Shown piece after piece: positions 8,040 to 17,715 of a stretch of 64,000 bases of DNA; the stretch's first letter is position 1; the number at the start of each line of letters is the position of its first letter. The notes beneath the pieces are model-generated. The model did not search any database and was not told the DNA's origin. It was given only the letters and a program-made list of their open reading frames with translations. The stretch is from Flavobacterium piscis. Lineage in GTDB: Bacteria; Bacteroidota; Bacteroidia; Flavobacteriales; Flavobacteriaceae. The DNA lies in the NCBI RefSeq assembly GCF_001686925.1, contig NZ_LVEN01000006.1:1-64000 (forward strand). Reading direction: 5' to 3'. Made by a program: the position numbers and the translations under genes.

Positions 8040-10586
8040 TTACAATGAATATTTCAATGTTACGCCGTAAGTTCTTTGATCACCAATTACACCAGCATAT
8101 TGTCCTGTGTTTCCACCCGCAGGTAATAATTGTTCGTAGTAATCTTTATTTAAAAGGTTACGTCCCCAGAATTGAACAGATAAACCTTGCGACGCACGGA
8201 AACCAATACGTGCATTAAAAATAGCATAACCTGGAACTACTAAAAATTTTGAAGCTGAAGGGCTTGATGAAAATTCAGAACGAGCGTAAGAATCTAATGC
8301 GATGAAAGCTTTTCCTGCGTTTCCGAAGAATTTTGCTTGGTTAGAAAATTCACCACCCAAAGATCCTGCCCATCTTGAAGCACCAGGTAAATCAGTTCCT
8401 GAAACATCTTTGAAGGCTACAGGAGCTCCTGTTTCTTCTAAAGGAAGTGGTGCGTTTGTAAATTTAACATATGTACCTTCTGTATACGTAGCAGCACCAT
8501 TTATAGTCCAATGTTGGTTGATAACAAAGCTTGCATCCAATTCAGCACCTCTTACACGTACTTTATCAGCATTGGCAAGGTATCCACGGTTTACTCCCAA
8601 TTCAGCTGCCTGAACGTTGGTTTGAAAATCGTTGATCTCTGTATTAAAGAAAGCAAGGTTAAATACTGAATTTCTAAACGGTGAAGTTTTTACACCTATT
8701 TCGTAATGGTTTACTTTTTCCGGTTTAATCACGGCAAGATCTAATAAAGGATCGCCTTTTGAATCAGTTGGAAGTCCGGCTACGTTTACACCAACCGGTT
8801 TGTAACTTTTTGCATAAGTAGCATAAGCATTGATTTTGTCCGAAGCTTTAAAAGTCAATGTTATGTTTCCTGAAAAGTCAGTGTTGTCAGTACTAGAGTC
8901 AAATGCCTGATCAGAATAAACTAATTTTTTCAAAGCTAATAATGCCGGATCAGTAGTTTGCAAACCTCCGTATGTTGTACGGGAATAATGAGCGTCTTTT
9001 TTGTCAAAATTATATCTCAAACCTGGTAAAACATGCAGTCGATCTGTAATAGCCCAGTCAATTTGGCCAAATACTGCTGCACTTGATGCTCTTATGTTTG
9101 CATCAGTTTTAATTCCGTATCCTTCAAAAAGTCCCGGAGTTTTCCATAAAGCGCTGGTTGTACTTTGCGCAAATCTCCACTGTGCATTACCGGATTCTTC
9201 GGTACCATCTGTTTGAGAGGTTTGATCGATAAAAAACACCCCTACAACACCGCTAATTTTTTCTGTAAGCTGACCTGCGTAACGAACTTCTTGTGTAAAT
9301 TGTGTTTGTCTTGTTGGATTTTGAGATAATGCCAATACTTGTAATCCTGTAAAATCCCTGTCATTTGATGGATCCCAGTTCCAAAATCTCCACGCTGTTG
9401 TTGAAGTAAGTGTTCCTGAACCAATTTTGGTATCGATGTTAAGGGAAATACCTCCCATATCCTGTCCTGAACGCCATGGCGTATCATGATCTATTTTACG
9501 GTCAAATGCATTCAAGCTTGGCAATTGGTAATTTAAATCTTTAATAATAGCATCAAACTGGCGATAAGCAGCTCTTTGAGTAGGCGCAACACCTGCAACA
9601 ACTTGTGCGTATCCATCAGGACGTTGCGTTGTAATATCTGCAGCCAATATAATATTAGTATTTACTGTTGGAGTCCAAAGTAACTGACCTCTAATTCCCT
9701 GATTGTTTAAAGTGTTTGTAGGTCTTCCTGTAGCAACATTATCAATAAGACCGTCACGTTGTGTACCGGAGAAAGATAAACGACCTGCGACTTTTTTTCC
9801 TAAAGCTCCCGTAACAGACGCTTTAGCTTGAAGGAAATTATAGTTTCCGTAGCTCACTTCAAAATCAGCTCCTGAAGTAAAACTTGGTTTACGGGTTGTG
9901 ATGTTAAATGCCCCTGATGTTGTATTTTTTCCAAACAAAGATCCTTGTGGTCCACGTAATACTTCAATTTGTTCTACATCGATAAAATCAAGAGTTGTCG
10001 CAGCCGGACGTGCATAATAAACACCGTCTACATAAAAACCAACTCCAGGATCAATTCCGTCATTGGTAAGTCCAAAAGGAGAACCAAGACTACGAATGTT
10101 AATTCCGGTATTTCTAGGGTTAGAAGAATACAATTGTACTGAAGGAACCAATTCTTTAATACGGTTCACGTTAAAAGCTCCTGTTTGTTCTGCTTGTTTA
10201 CCGGTGATAACAGAGATCGCAATGGGCACATCCTGAACTTTTTCTATTCTGCGTCGTGAAGAAACTACAACTTCTATAAGTTCATTTTCTTCTTTAAGTG
10301 TGATTTGTAATGGAGCAGTTGGTAAATCAGTAAGTTCTATTTCGGTAGTTTTGTAACCTACATATTGAACTAAAATTGTTATAGGAAGTTTTCCTTTGCT
10401 GTTGATTGTAAATCTTCCTTCGCTGTCTGTAGTGGTATTGGTTGTTGTTCCTTTAACAACAATGTTAACAGCTTCAAGTGGTGTGTTTTCGCTGGTTTTA
10501 ACTACACCTTCAATGTTTTGTGCAAATGATGTTGAGAAAATTAAAAAGGATAATAGGGTAAGTATATTTTTTATAGAATTTTTCAT
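8040..10586 (-). CDS. TonB-dependent receptor, probably linked to sulfur nutrition
   Basis: An active outer-membrane importer of 848 residues. The signal peptide ends at TSFAQ (about 23). A CarboxypepD_reg-like domain spans about 24-105. The plug has the classic EVLRGPQGSLFGKNTTSG motif (near residues 205-225), and the C-terminal barrel ends in YGVTLKYSL. The substrate cannot be read from the sequence, and no SusD-like partner is adjacent. Two neighbours hint at control by sulfur amino acids: a short upstream reading frame ending in MMCMC (10636-10746), 49 bases before this start, and an Rrf2 regulator upstream of that on the same strand. Uptake of an organosulfur compound or an iron chelate are both possible. 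Confidence 0.9.
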   Translation of the reverse strand: MKNSIKNILTLLSFLIFSTSFAQNIEGVVKTSENTPLEAVNIVVKGTTTNTTTDSEGRFTINSKGKLPITILVQYVGYKTTEIELTDLPTAPLQITLKEENELIEVVVSSRRRIEKVQDVPIAISVITGKQAEQTGAFNVNRIKELVPSVQLYSSNPRNTGINIRSLGSPFGLTNDGIDPGVGFYVDGVYYARPAATTLDFIDVEQIEVLRGPQGSLFGKNTTSGAFNITTRKPSFTSGADFEVSYGNYNFLQAKASVTGALGKKVAGRLSFSGTQRDGLIDNVATGRPTNTLNNQGIRGQLLWTPTVNTNIILAADITTQRPDGYAQVVAGVAPTQRAAYRQFDAIIKDLNYQLPSLNAFDRKIDHDTPWRSGQDMGGISLNIDTKIGSGTLTSTTAWRFWNWDPSNDRDFTGLQVLALSQNPTRQTQFTQEVRYAGQLTEKISGVVGVFFIDQTSQTDGTEESGNAQWRFAQSTTSALWKTPGLFEGYGIKTDANIRASSAAVFGQIDWAITDRLHVLPGLRYNFDKKDAHYSRTTYGGLQTTDPALLALKKLVYSDQAFDSSTDNTDFSGNITLTFKASDKINAYATYAKSYKPVGVNVAGLPTDSKGDPLLDLAVIKPEKVNHYEIGVKTSPFRNSVFNLAFFNTEINDFQTNVQAAELGVNRGYLANADKVRVRGAELDASFVINQHWTINGAATYTEGTYVKFTNAPLPLEETGAPVAFKDVSGTDLPGASRWAGSLGGEFSNQAKFFGNAGKAFIALDSYARSEFSSSPSASKFLVVPGYAIFNARIGFRASQGLSVQFWGRNLLNKDYYEQLLPAGGNTGQYAGVIGDQRTYGVTLKYSL

Positions 10587-10635
10587 TTTATATTAAGTAT
10601 ATGTGATTAGTAGAATTTAAATTAAATTTTTTTTA

Positions 10636-10746
10636 TCAGCACATACACATCATAGAAGAATTGTTTTTCACATTAGTGAATTGAATATTCTGGTTTCTTT
10701 GCAAAAGAGTTTTTGATACACCTGATCGATTGTAATTTACTTTCAT
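10636..10746 (-). CDS. Putative Met/Cys leader peptide upstream of the TonB receptor
   Basis: A 36-codon frame opens with MKVNYNRSG and ends SSMMCMC followed by TGA. Four of its five closing codons are rare sulfur amino acids and there are no others after the initiator, so the end looks designed to sense Met or Cys supply. A TATATTTG promoter box lies 37 bases upstream, and the receptor start is 49 bases downstream on the same strand. Within the frame, TTCAC and GTGAA can form a small hairpin (10667-10680). No T-tailed terminator follows, so control might be translational or use Rho. It was not matched to any named family. Confidence 0.6.
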   Translation of the reverse strand: MKVNYNRSGVSKTLLQRNQNIQFTNVKNNSSMMCMC

Positions 10747-10783
10747 AGGGTTTAAAATTTGTAAATGGTTGTCGGTTTTTTTG

Positions 10784-10791
10784 CAAATATA
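10784..10791 (-). promoter_or_regulatory. Promoter -7 box for the leader and TonB receptor
   Basis: On the minus strand TATATTTG fits TAnnTTTG. It lies between the Rrf2 stop codon (10833) and the leader start (10746), so leader plus receptor can be transcribed independently of Rrf2. No convincing -33 element was seen. Confidence 0.6.
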
Positions 10792-10832
10792 TGTAAATTC
10801 TATAGATTTACTAGGAATTAGAAAATATTTTT

Positions 10833-11246
10833 TTATTTCTTTACAAGTGAGGCGATTGTTATGCCTTGCATTGCCTTAAGAGTTTCATCCCGAATGATCA
10901 TTAGACCATGTCTTAGACTGCATTCTTCCTCAGTTTTACAATCTGAGCATGGTTCGTAAAAATTTAACGAAGCACATGGTAAGAGCGCAATTGCACCATC
11001 AAATAAACGGTGAATTTCTGCCAAAGTAATATCGTATTTGGAGCGTATCAAATAATATCCGCCAAATTTCCCTTGCTTACTACTCACAAAACGTCCTCGT
11101 TTTAGATCCAATAAAATTTGTTCTAAAAACTTTTTAGGAATATTGGCGCCATCAGCAATTTCTATTGTTCTGGAAATGTGATTTTCGTCTTGTTCTGCTA
11201 AATAAAGTAAGGCCTTAAGGGCGTATTTTGCTTTATGTGATAACAT
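10833..11246 (-). CDS. Rrf2 family transcriptional regulator
   Basis: A 137-residue winged-helix protein. The N-terminal DNA-binding half shows the family pattern MLSHKAKYALKALLYLA, a recognition region around NIPKKFLEQILLDLKR (36-50), and the wing KQGKFGGYYL. The C-terminal half has four cysteines (91, 100, 103, 109; PC...PCSDC...EEC) in the place where IscR/NsrR-type members bind an iron-sulfur cluster. It may therefore sense Fe-S status, nitric oxide or sulfur supply. Its position just before the Met/Cys leader and TonB receptor suggests that receptor as a target. Confidence 0.9.
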   Translation of the reverse strand: MLSHKAKYALKALLYLAEQDENHISRTIEIADGANIPKKFLEQILLDLKRGRFVSSKQGKFGGYYLIRSKYDITLAEIHRLFDGAIALLPCASLNFYEPCSDCKTEEECSLRHGLMIIRDETLKAMQGITIASLVKK

Positions 11247-11321
11247 CTATATTGAATTATTAATTGTAAATTATAAATTTTTAAAACTGAAAACTGTCAC
11301 TGCAAACTGTGACTTTGTTTT

Positions 11322-12149
11322 CTACCAGCCTCCGCTAGAACCTCCACCGGAGAATCCGCCGCCGCCAAAACCTCCGCCAAAGCCGCCACCGCCGCCAGAT
11401 GAACCTCCGCCAAAGCCTCCAAAACCGCCTCCGCCACTTCTTCCAAGACTGCTTAAAAGAATTACATCCATCAGACTAGGGCCTCCGCCGCTATTATTGC
11501 CTGAATTTCCTCCACCGCCTTTATTACGCGCCAGTAAAATTAATACAATTACAACAATAACAATGAATGGCAATATCGGAAAATCATTTCCTTTGGCTTT
11601 ATTCTGTTTTCTTTCTCCTTTGTATTTTCCTTTAAAAACATCAAAAAGAGCATCGGCGCCTTTATCAAGTCCACGGTAATAACTTCCGGCTTTAAATTCT
11701 GGAACAATTATATAATCAATAATTTGCCCCCCAATTGCTGCTGTTAATCTATCTTCCAGTCCATAACCAGGATTAATGGCTATTCTTCTTTCAGCTTTAG
11801 CAACTAAAATTACAACACCATTATCATCTTTGGCTGTTCCTCCAATTCCCCATTTCTGTCCCCAATTTGTAGCTAATTGATTTATGTTTTCATTTTTCAA
11901 ACTTTCAATTGTAATAACTACAATTTGTGTAGTAGTAGAATCTGAGTACCGAATTAGTTTTTCTTCCAGCTGTGTTTTTTCAGAGGCGCTTAAAACATTC
12001 GCATAATCATAAACTGAAGTCTGCAAAGTTGGTTTTTCCGGAATTGTAAATTGTGCAAAAATACAATTGGTAGTAAAAAAAGCGATGAACAAAAAGGTAA
12101 ACTGAAAAAGTCCTTTTGAATAAGATATTTTGTTTTTGGAAATTTTCAT
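11322..12149 (-). CDS. TPM domain protein with Gly-rich tail
   Basis: A 275-residue exported membrane protein. The signal peptide ends at CIFAQ (about 33). A TPM_phosphatase domain covers about 40-180 (VYDYANVLSASEK; TTQIVVITIESL; NGVVILVAKAERRIAINPGYGLE). One transmembrane helix (FPILPFIVIVVIVLILLA, about 193-210) is followed by a tail made almost wholly of Gly and Ser ending in GGSSGGW. Homologues of this YgcG type sit next to LemA, as here. The second TPM gene ends 3 bases before this one begins, so they are co-transcribed. Biochemical function is unclear. Confidence 0.9.
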   Translation of the reverse strand: MKISKNKISYSKGLFQFTFLFIAFFTTNCIFAQFTIPEKPTLQTSVYDYANVLSASEKTQLEEKLIRYSDSTTTQIVVITIESLKNENINQLATNWGQKWGIGGTAKDDNGVVILVAKAERRIAINPGYGLEDRLTAAIGGQIIDYIIVPEFKAGSYYRGLDKGADALFDVFKGKYKGERKQNKAKGNDFPILPFIVIVVIVLILLARNKGGGGNSGNNSGGGPSLMDVILLSSLGRSGGGGFGGFGGGSSGGGGGFGGGFGGGGFSGGGSSGGW

Positions 12150-12152
12150 TAT

Positions 12153-12590
12153 TTATCCTTTTGAGATTTCGTTTGATAATTCATTAGTGTCACCTTCAGA
12201 CCACGGAAAGTATTTTTTTAATTGTTCGCCGGCATTCAAAATACCATCGACAATACCTTGTTTAAAGTTTCCTGACTTAAATTGGCTGATCATGGCATCT
12301 TTGGTACAATCCCAAAAATCTGCTGCAACAAGATCATTTATGCCTTTGTCTCCACAAATAGCAAATGTTTTATCTGCTACGGCAAAGTAAAATAAAACCC
12401 CGTTTTGTTGTTGGGTTTCATTCATTTTTAATTCATGAAAAACTTCCAAAGCCCTGTCAAAAGGAACTTTGGAAGTTGTTTGTTCTATATGTACTCTAAT
12501 CTCGCCAGAAGTATTTTTTTCAGCCACGCGAATAGCTTCAACAATGGTTAATTCTTCTTCTTTGGATAAAAAATCTTCTACTTTTGACAT
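12153..12590 (-). CDS. TPM domain protein, cytoplasmic type
   Basis: A 145-residue protein with a TPM_phosphatase domain but no signal peptide or transmembrane helix. Readable family segments are VEDFLSKEEELTIVEAIRVAEKN, SGEIRVHIE, QQNGVLFYFAVADKTFAICGDKGI and the C-terminal FPWSEGDTNELSNEIS. It is the middle gene of the LemA-TPM-TPM group, 96 bases after lemA and 3 bases before the longer TPM gene. It is likely to work with the exported TPM partner or LemA. Confidence 0.88.
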   Translation of the reverse strand: MSKVEDFLSKEEELTIVEAIRVAEKNTSGEIRVHIEQTTSKVPFDRALEVFHELKMNETQQQNGVLFYFAVADKTFAICGDKGINDLVAADFWDCTKDAMISQFKSGNFKQGIVDGILNAGEQLKKYFPWSEGDTNELSNEISKG

Positions 12591-12686
12591 CGAAAATGAG
12601 TTTTTAAATTAAGATTAACGTTTCTCTAATTCCAGAATTATTTCATCCGAAATTAAAAAAACGTTAATCAAAAATATGAATCTTTT

Positions 12687-13277
12687 TTAGAATTTTACTT
12701 CAACTGGTTTTTCAGCTCCTGTAGATGCTTCAAAATATGGTTTTTCTTTAAGGCCATATAAGCCAGCTAATATATTTCTTGGAAAAGTATTGATGTTGTT
12801 GTTGTAAGGTTTAACAGCTTCATTAAAACGAGTTCTTGCCGTTAAAATTTGATTCTCTGTACTAGTTAATTCTCTTTGTAAATCTATAAAATTCTGATTT
12901 GCTTTCAAATCTGGATATTGTTCAACACTCACCAAAAGCTTGGATAAAGAAGAAGATACTCCTGATTGTGCTGAATTGAATGCTGCTAATTGTTCTGGAG
13001 TAACGTTTGATGGGTCAATCGTAATTCCTGTGGCTTTAGCACGAGCTTCAATTACTGCAGTTAAAGTGCTTTTTTCATGTTCAGCGTATCCTTTAACTGT
13101 ACTAACTAAATTAGGGATAAGATCATTTCTCCTTTGATAAGCAGTGTTGACATTTCCCCAACTTTCTTTCACGTCTTGGTCAAGTGTTACTGCTGTGTTA
13201 TAAATGCCACTTGCCCAGCTATATAATCCAATAACTATTACAGCTACAACTCCAAGAATTATTAATCCTTTCTTCAT
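12687..13277 (-). CDS. LemA family protein
   Basis: A 196-residue protein with one N-terminal transmembrane helix (LIILGVVAVIVIGLYSW, 5-21), then a helical LemA domain. The signature NTAYQRRNDLIPNLVSTVKGYAEHE is present in two blocks around residues 46-70, with FNEAVKPYNN and FPRNILAGLYGLKEKPYFE near the C-terminus. The N-terminus is probably periplasmic or short, with the helical bundle on one face of the membrane. LemA followed by TPM proteins is a recurrent arrangement in bacteria. The role is not established; envelope stress has been proposed. Confidence 0.95.
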   Translation of the reverse strand: MKKGLIILGVVAVIVIGLYSWASGIYNTAVTLDQDVKESWGNVNTAYQRRNDLIPNLVSTVKGYAEHEKSTLTAVIEARAKATGITIDPSNVTPEQLAAFNSAQSGVSSSLSKLLVSVEQYPDLKANQNFIDLQRELTSTENQILTARTRFNEAVKPYNNNINTFPRNILAGLYGLKEKPYFEASTGAEKPVEVKF

Positions 13278-13317
13278 GTTTACTTTAATTTAAGTTTATT
13301 TATAAAATTATTTTTAA

Positions 13318-13650
13318 TTACAATTCGTTTTTGATTTCGTTTAATTGTGTTTTTATGGTCTCTAATTTACGTATTATTTCGAATTTATCTAATGTTTTCT
13401 TTTGACCCTCTTTCAGGTGTGTTCTGGCGCCATCTAAGGTAAAACCTCTTTCTTTAACCAAATGATAAATCAGTTGCAGGTTGGTAATATCTTCGGGCGT
13501 AAACATTCTATTGCCTTTAGCGTTCTTTTTAGGTTTTAAAATATCGAATTCGCTATCCCAAAACCGTATCAATGATGCATTGACATTAAAGGCTTTGGCC
13601 ACTTCGCCAATGCTATAATACCTTTTATCTTTTGAAAGCTCAATATGCAT
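13318..13650 (-). CDS. MerR family transcriptional regulator
   Basis: A 110-residue protein with an N-terminal MerR helix-turn-helix (YYSIGEVAKAFNVNASLIRFW, given here as residues 11-31, followed by the wing KPKKNAKGNRMFTPEDI) and a C-terminal coiled coil (EIIRKLETIKTQLNEIKNEL region) for dimerisation. There is no effector domain or metal-binding cysteines, so it may respond to protein partners or act constitutively. It lies between the M23 peptidase and lemA genes, all on the minus strand with short gaps, so it is probably co-transcribed. Confidence 0.93.
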   Translation of the reverse strand: MHIELSKDKRYYSIGEVAKAFNVNASLIRFWDSEFDILKPKKNAKGNRMFTPEDITNLQLIYHLVKERGFTLDGARTHLKEGQKKTLDKFEIIRKLETIKTQLNEIKNEL

Positions 13651-13699
13651 GTTTTTTTAATTTTCTATTTTAATTTCAAAAATACTACTTTTTCGAGGA

Positions 13700-14677
13700 T
13701 TAATCTAATGACTGATTTTCCTGGTTGGCCATTTGTGAAATTGCAACGTATTCTGCAGCCGAAATATTTCCGTAATAAAAATTCAAAGGGTTCACGACTT
13801 TTCCGTCTTTATGCACTTCATAGTGACAATGTGGCCCTTCAGATCTTCCTGTACTTCCTACATATCCAATAACATCTCCACGTTTGACATGTTGTCCGGC
13901 TCTGCAATTGTATTTGCTTAAATGCGCATACAAACTTTCATATCCAAAACCATGCCTGATCACAACATGATTTCCAAACCCCGAAGCAGAGGCATCGGCT
14001 CTTTCTACAACGCCATCGCCTGTGGCATAAACGGGTGAGCCTGTATTGGCGGTGAAATCCATTCCGTTATGCATTTTTCGCACTTTCGTGAAAGGGTCAG
14101 TTCTGTAACCAAAACCGGAAGCCATTCGTTTTAAATTTTCATTCCTGACAGGCTGAATGGCAGGAATTGCCAATAACAGATTTCCTTTTGTACTCGCCAA
14201 TTTCAAAATTTCATCTAATGATTTCGACTGAATGGCCAATTCTTTTGATAATCTGTCAATTCTTTTTGTGGTGTTTAATACCAGTTGCGAATTGTTATAA
14301 CCTTCTAAATCTTTGTAACGTTTAGGATCTCTAAAACCTGCTTTCCTGATAGAATCCGGAATTTCGGTTTTATTAAAATAAACCCTGTATATATTGTTGT
14401 CCCTGTTTTCTAATGCCTCAGTTACATCATCAATTTCATCCATTTTTTTGTTTAAAATCGCATATTGCAATTTCAAATTCTCGATTTCACGTGCTTGTAA
14501 ACGATCTTTTGGGGTTTCAAAATAAGGGGTATTAATTAATAGTACAAAAACTAAAAAACCAAATAACGCGGAAGCCAGCAAAAACAGTAATGCGTAACCG
14601 ATTTTGATTCTTTTTCTGGTTTTTATTTTCGTATAAGCCAGATTTTCTGAGTCGTAATAATATTTTACTTTCGCCAT
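13700..14677 (-). CDS. M23 family metallopeptidase, membrane-anchored
   Basis: A 325-residue cell-wall hydrolase or activator. There is a short cytoplasmic N-terminus, one transmembrane helix (about 27-49), a coiled-coil region (58-90 and 130-160), then a LytM/peptidase M23 domain. Zinc-site residues are visible: H203 and D207 (HNGMD), H252 (AHLS) and the HxH pair H283/H285 (GPHCHYEV). All are intact, so it is probably an active D,D-endopeptidase on peptidoglycan. It is the first gene of the minus-strand cluster leading to MerR, LemA and TPM proteins, and is divergent from alaS. Confidence 0.95.
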   Translation of the reverse strand: MAKVKYYYDSENLAYTKIKTRKRIKIGYALLFLLASALFGFLVFVLLINTPYFETPKDRLQAREIENLKLQYAILNKKMDEIDDVTEALENRDNNIYRVYFNKTEIPDSIRKAGFRDPKRYKDLEGYNNSQLVLNTTKRIDRLSKELAIQSKSLDEILKLASTKGNLLLAIPAIQPVRNENLKRMASGFGYRTDPFTKVRKMHNGMDFTANTGSPVYATGDGVVERADASASGFGNHVVIRHGFGYESLYAHLSKYNCRAGQHVKRGDVIGYVGSTGRSEGPHCHYEVHKDGKVVNPLNFYYGNISAAEYVAISQMANQENQSLD

Positions 14678-14691
14678 ATTTTAAAATACCC

Positions 14692-14699
14692 TATTTTTG
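14692..14699 (+). promoter_or_regulatory. Possible -7 box toward alaS
   Basis: TATTTTTG fits TAnnTTTG on the plus strand but lies about 240 bases before alaS. If used, the leader would contain the inverted repeat at 14783-14914. Confidence 0.35.
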
Positions 14700-14782
14700 C
14701 AGCTTGTAAAATAAGTTAGTCGAACAAATTTAATAAATGTTTCATTTGTTCCCAGCTTTTTTTCAAGAATAAAATAGAATTA

Positions 14783-14914
14783 GATAATGTGTCAATTTGA
14801 TAATTAGATAATGTTTTTAGCGTGGAATTTATTGTTTTGAGCGGTAAATTTCTAATTAAAAAACAACATTCACATATTTTCAGACGAAGTAAATTATCTA
14901 ATTGACACATTATC
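14783..14914 (+). repeat. Inverted repeat in the alaS leader region
   Basis: Two 23-base arms (14783-14805 and 14892-14914) are reverse complements with one mismatch, separated by 86 bases. The core is AATTGACACATTATC. It could fold into a long hairpin in an alaS leader. Similar ATTATCTAATT words occur at 40680-40720, so it may instead be a dispersed repeat. Confidence 0.7.
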
Positions 14915-14939
14915 AAATTATCACATTTCTAATTATAGC

Positions 14940-17576
14940 ATGAAATCACAAGACGTACGTAAACAATTTTTAGACTTTTTTAAAAGCAACGGGCACTTAA
15001 TCGTTCCTTCTGCTCCAATCGTTCTTAAGGACGATCCAACTCTTATGTTCAATAACTCGGGAATGGCCCAGTTTAAAGAATATTTTTTAGGAAACGGAAC
15101 GCCAAAAAGTAAAAGAATAGCCGATACGCAAAAATGTCTTCGTGTTTCAGGAAAACATAATGATCTTGAAGATGTAGGTTTTGATACTTATCATCATACT
15201 ATGTTTGAGATGTTGGGTAACTGGTCTTTTGGAGATTATTTCAAAAAAGAGGCAATCAACTGGGCATGGCAATTATTGACAGAAGTGTATAAAATTCCAA
15301 AAGAAAATCTTTATGTTTCTGTTTTTGAAGGAAGCAAAGAAGATAATGTTCCTTTTGATCAGGAAGCTTGGGATATCTGGAAAACTTTAATCGACGAAGA
15401 CCGAATTATCCTTGGAAACAAGAAAGATAATTTCTGGGAAATGGGAGATCAGGGACCATGCGGACCTTGTTCTGAAATTCACGTTGATTTACGTCCGGAA
15501 GCTGAAAAAGCTTTGGTTTCAGGAAAAAGTCTTGTAAATAATGATCACCCGCAAGTTGTTGAAATCTGGAATAATGTATTCATGGAATTCAACCGTAAAG
15601 CTGATGGATCTCTTGAAAAACTTCCTGCACAACACGTTGATACAGGAATGGGATTTGAGCGTTTGTGTATGGCTTTGCAAGGAAAAACATCCAATTACGA
15701 TACAGATGTTTTTACACCGCTTATCGAGAAAGTAGAACAAATTACAGGTTTAAAATATACCTCTGATGAAATTAAAAACATCAGTGAAGAACAAATCAAA
15801 ACTAATATTGCCATTCGTGTTGTTGTGGATCACGTTCGTGCCGTTGCCTTTGCAATTGCTGACGGACAGTTGCCATCAAATACCGGAGCTGGTTATGTAA
15901 TTCGTAGAATTTTACGTCGTGCCATTCGTTACGGATTTACATTTTTAGGTACGAAAGAACCTTTTATCAATAAATTGGTAGAAGTGTTGGCAAACCAAAT
16001 GGGAGAATTTTTCCCGGAAATCAAATCACAGCAACAATTGGTTACCAATGTAATTCGTGAAGAAGAAGCTTCTTTTTTAAGAACTTTAGATCAGGGTTTA
16101 CAGTTGTTAGATAATGTAATTGCACAAACTTCTGGTTCAGAAGTTTCTGGAGCTAAGGTTTTTGAATTGTACGATACATTTGGTTTTCCAAAAGATTTGA
16201 CTGCTTTAATTCTAAAAGAAAAAGGTTTCTCCCATAATGAAGAAGAATTTGAAGTTGAATTGCAAAAACAAAAAACACGTTCTCGTGCTGCATCTGAAGT
16301 TTCTACAGAAGATTGGTCTGTTTTGATTCCTGGAAATGTGGAAACATTTGTTGGTTACGACCAAGTAGAAAATGACGTAAAAATCACAAGAATCCGTAAA
16401 GTTGATTCTAAGAAAGACGGAATTTTATACCAAATCGTTTTAGATAACACGCCATTCTATCCGGAAGGCGGAGGACAAGTTGGTGATAAAGGAACGTTGG
16501 TTTCTGCAAACGAAACGATCGAAATCATCGACACTAAAAAAGAAAACAATTTGATTTTGCATTTTGCAAAGCAATTGCCAGAAAATATTGAAGCCGGTTT
16601 TGTCGCAAAAGTAAATAACGATTTAAGAGGTTCAACTTCTAAAAATCACTCGGCTACGCATTTAATGCATTTGGCTTTGAGAAACCTTTTAGGAACTCAC
16701 GTAGAGCAAAAAGGTTCATTAGTGAATCCGAACTATTTACGTTTTGACTTTTCGCATTTTTCTAAAGTTTCAGAGGATGAATTACGTCAGGTTGAAGCAA
16801 GTGTAAATCAGCAAATTGAAGCACAATTGCAATTAGTAGAACACAGAAATATTCCGATTAAAGAAGCATTAGATAAAGGTGCAATGGCTTTATTTGGAGA
16901 AAAATATGGCGATAATGTTCGAATGATTGAATTTGGAGAAAGTAAAGAACTTTGCGGTGGAATTCACGTAAAAAACACGGCAGAAATCTGGCATTTCAAA
17001 ATCATTTCTGAAGGTGCAGTAGCAGCTGGAATTCGTCGTATTGAGGCGATTACAGGTGACGCGGTAAAAGATTTCTATAAAAATCAGGAGAATACTTTAT
17101 CTGAAATAAAAGAAACATTAAAAAATCCACAGGATATTTTAAAATCAGTAGCTTCTTTACAGGATGATAATGCGAAACTGAAAAAGCAAGTAGAGCAATT
17201 ACTAAAAGAAAAAGTAGGCGCTTTAAAATCAGAATTGGAAAAAGATTTCCAAGAAATAAACGGCGTAAATTTCCTTGCAAAACAAGTAGATTTAAGCATG
17301 GCATCAACTAAAGATTTAGCTTCTGCATTAGGAACTTCAAAAGCTAATTCTTTCGTGTTTTTAGCTTCTGTAGAAGATGGTTTGCCAAATATTCATTGTT
17401 ACATATCTAAAGAATTGGTTGCTTCGAAAAACTTAAATGCAAATGCAGTGATCAAAGAATTAGGAAAATATATTGAAGGAAATGGAGGAGGGCAGCCTTT
17501 CTTCGCTTCTGGAAAAGGTAAAAATGCAAGTGGAATTGCAGAGGCTTTGTCTCACGCAATTGATTTTGTGAAATAA
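14940..17576 (+). CDS. alaS: Alanine--tRNA ligase
   Basis: A class II aminoacyl-tRNA synthetase charging tRNA-Ala, 878 residues, the normal length. The catalytic core begins at once with [20 protein letters not shown] and the motif-2-like region [16 protein letters not shown]. The editing domain shows its zinc ligands H570 and H574 (HSATH), C672 and H676 (CGGIH). The C-terminal DHHA1 domain carries the [14 protein letters not shown] loop. The start ATG is the first residue of the conserved N-terminus. It is monocistronic, with its own terminator. Confidence 0.98.
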   Translation: MKSQDVRKQFLDFFKSNGHLIVPSAPIVLKDDPTLMFNNSGMAQFKEYFLGNGTPKSKRIADTQKCLRVSGKHNDLEDVGFDTYHHTMFEMLGNWSFGDYFKKEAINWAWQLLTEVYKIPKENLYVSVFEGSKEDNVPFDQEAWDIWKTLIDEDRIILGNKKDNFWEMGDQGPCGPCSEIHVDLRPEAEKALVSGKSLVNNDHPQVVEIWNNVFMEFNRKADGSLEKLPAQHVDTGMGFERLCMALQGKTSNYDTDVFTPLIEKVEQITGLKYTSDEIKNISEEQIKTNIAIRVVVDHVRAVAFAIADGQLPSNTGAGYVIRRILRRAIRYGFTFLGTKEPFINKLVEVLANQMGEFFPEIKSQQQLVTNVIREEEASFLRTLDQGLQLLDNVIAQTSGSEVSGAKVFELYDTFGFPKDLTALILKEKGFSHNEEEFEVELQKQKTRSRAASEVSTEDWSVLIPGNVETFVGYDQVENDVKITRIRKVDSKKDGILYQIVLDNTPFYPEGGGQVGDKGTLVSANETIEIIDTKKENNLILHFAKQLPENIEAGFVAKVNNDLRGSTSKNHSATHLMHLALRNLLGTHVEQKGSLVNPNYLRFDFSHFSKVSEDELRQVEASVNQQIEAQLQLVEHRNIPIKEALDKGAMALFGEKYGDNVRMIEFGESKELCGGIHVKNTAEIWHFKIISEGAVAAGIRRIEAITGDAVKDFYKNQENTLSEIKETLKNPQDILKSVASLQDDNAKLKKQVEQLLKEKVGALKSELEKDFQEINGVNFLAKQVDLSMASTKDLASALGTSKANSFVFLASVEDGLPNIHCYISKELVASKNLNANAVIKELGKYIEGNGGGQPFFASGKGKNASGIAEALSHAIDFVK

Positions 17577-17585
17577 AGGTGTTAA

Positions 17586-17610
17586 GATGCTAAGGAACTA
17601 AGGTTCTAAG
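17586..17610 (+). repeat. CTAAG-phased intergenic repeat
   Basis: GCTAAGG, ACTAAGG and TCTAAG recur in a short run just after the alaS stop codon. Confidence 0.5.
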
Positions 17611-17630
17611 TTTTTATAATATTCAAAAGT

Positions 17631-17664
17631 AAAGCCGAAAGATTTTTAAGATCTTTCGGCTTTT
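17631..17664 (+). terminator. Terminator of alaS
   Basis: AAAGCCGAAAGAT pairs with ATCTTTCGGCTTT around a short loop, with a T run after it. Confidence 0.85.
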
Positions 17665-17715
17665 GTATTTTTTGCCACAGCTTAAAGGATTAAAAATGAT
17701 TCTTTCTCATTGTAT

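Noticed and set aside
14738..14773. An 11-codon Phe-containing frame upstream of alaS as an amino acid leader
   Set aside because: Only one Ala codon and no attenuator hairpin with a T run follow it.
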